Shown here piece by piece: positions 63,804-64,000 of a DNA stretch of 64,000 bases. How positions within the stretch are numbered: the stretch's first letter is position 1; every line of letters starts with the position of its first letter. The notes under the pieces are model-generated. The model searched no databases and was not told the DNA's origin. It saw only the letters and a list, made by a program, of their open reading frames with translations. This DNA is from JAJXWB01 sp046349215 (lineage in GTDB: Bacteria > Pseudomonadota > Alphaproteobacteria > Rhizobiales > Beijerinckiaceae): the NCBI GenBank assembly GCA_046349215.1, contig JAXMCV010000002.1, positions 186,001 to 250,000 of the forward strand, written 5' to 3'. The position numbers and the translations under genes are program-made.

Positions 63804-64000
63804 ATGCTGATACAGTCCGCACGTTCCTGGGAAATCCGGGAGAGCCGGGCGACGCCCGAGCATGTGTTTCTCGACCGGCGCAGACTTCTGGGCGCAGGCG
63901 CGGCGATCGGCGCGAGCCTCGCGCTTCCCGGCCGCGGGCGCGCCGCCGACGATCCGACGGCCTCGCTCTATCCCGCGCGACGCAACGATGCGTTCAAGCT
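63804..64000 (+). CDS. msrP: MsrP (YedY) molybdopterin methionine-sulfoxide reductase, start only
   Basis: First 65 residues, cut by the window end. ATPEHVFLDRRRLLGAGAAIGASLALPG is a Tat signal with twin Arg, followed by DDPTASLYPARRNDAFKL, as in alphaproteobacterial MsrP. Repairs oxidised periplasmic proteins. SD GGGAGGAAG. Confidence 0.7.
   Translation, partial: MLIQSARSWEIRESRATPEHVFLDRRRLLGAGAAIGASLALPGRGRAADDPTASLYPARRNDAFK

Overview
The window is high-GC DNA carrying a contiguous molybdenum nitrogenase island. It looks like a free-living diazotrophic alphaproteobacterium of the Rhizobiales/Hyphomicrobiales type, possibly Beijerinckiaceae- or Methylocystaceae-like. That placement is inferred from three things: a NifA with the oxygen-sensitive alphaproteobacterial cysteine motif, fixABCX joined to nifW, and Irr-type and LRV proteins inside the nif region. 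No rRNA, methane or photosynthesis marker is present to fix the genus.

Left flank (1-14 kb). A partial ketopantoate reductase is followed by a histidine kinase / OmpR regulator / MarR operon with a clear palindromic operator, then a branched-chain aminotransferase and a lytic transglycosylase. Next comes a complete peptide-type ABC importer (ATPases, permeases, solute-binding protein) on the minus strand, with a second, divergently transcribed solute-binding protein.

Accessory operon (14-22 kb). Ten minus-strand genes run closely spaced from OsmC to gamma-glutamyltransferase: OsmC, an acyl-CoA-dehydrogenase-like flavoprotein, rhodanese, a GST-kappa/HCCA-isomerase-like protein, a cyanate/nitrate-type ABC importer, cyanase, a DUF2798 protein and GGT. 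A divergent TetR gene and a near-perfect palindrome sit at the head. The content suggests combined cyanate and thiol/sulfur handling.

Nitrogen-fixation island (22-49 kb). draT-draG (post-translational control of NifH) lies divergent to nifA. Then come nifB-fdxN-LRV-nifZ-nifT-SIR2-like, an Irr-like regulator, and a convergent/divergent 2Fe-2S ferredoxin gene. These are followed by nifHDK, nifENX-DUF269-DUF683-fdxB-nifQ, iscA-nifUSV-cysE-nifW, and fixABCX. Good sigma54 -24/-12 elements with NifA-type TGT-N10-ACA upstream sites precede nifB, nifH, the iscA-like gene (two UAS) and fixA. A weaker -24/-12 candidate precedes nifE. Hairpins lie in the nifH-nifD, nifD-nifK and nifK-nifE gaps. The genes together cover regulation, FeMo-cofactor synthesis (B, E, N, X, Q, V), Fe-S supply (U, S, IscA, CysE), structural proteins, electron supply (FixABCX, three ferredoxins) and ADP-ribosylation control.

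Right flank (49-64 kb). Housekeeping genes: ychF, a TSUP permease, the cytochrome bc1 operon (Rieske, cyt b, separate cyt c1), trmL, hemF, a zinc alcohol dehydrogenase, GtrA, a small cytochrome c, carB, greA, an ELM1-like protein, a membrane cNMP-binding protein, and the start of msrP, cut by the window end.
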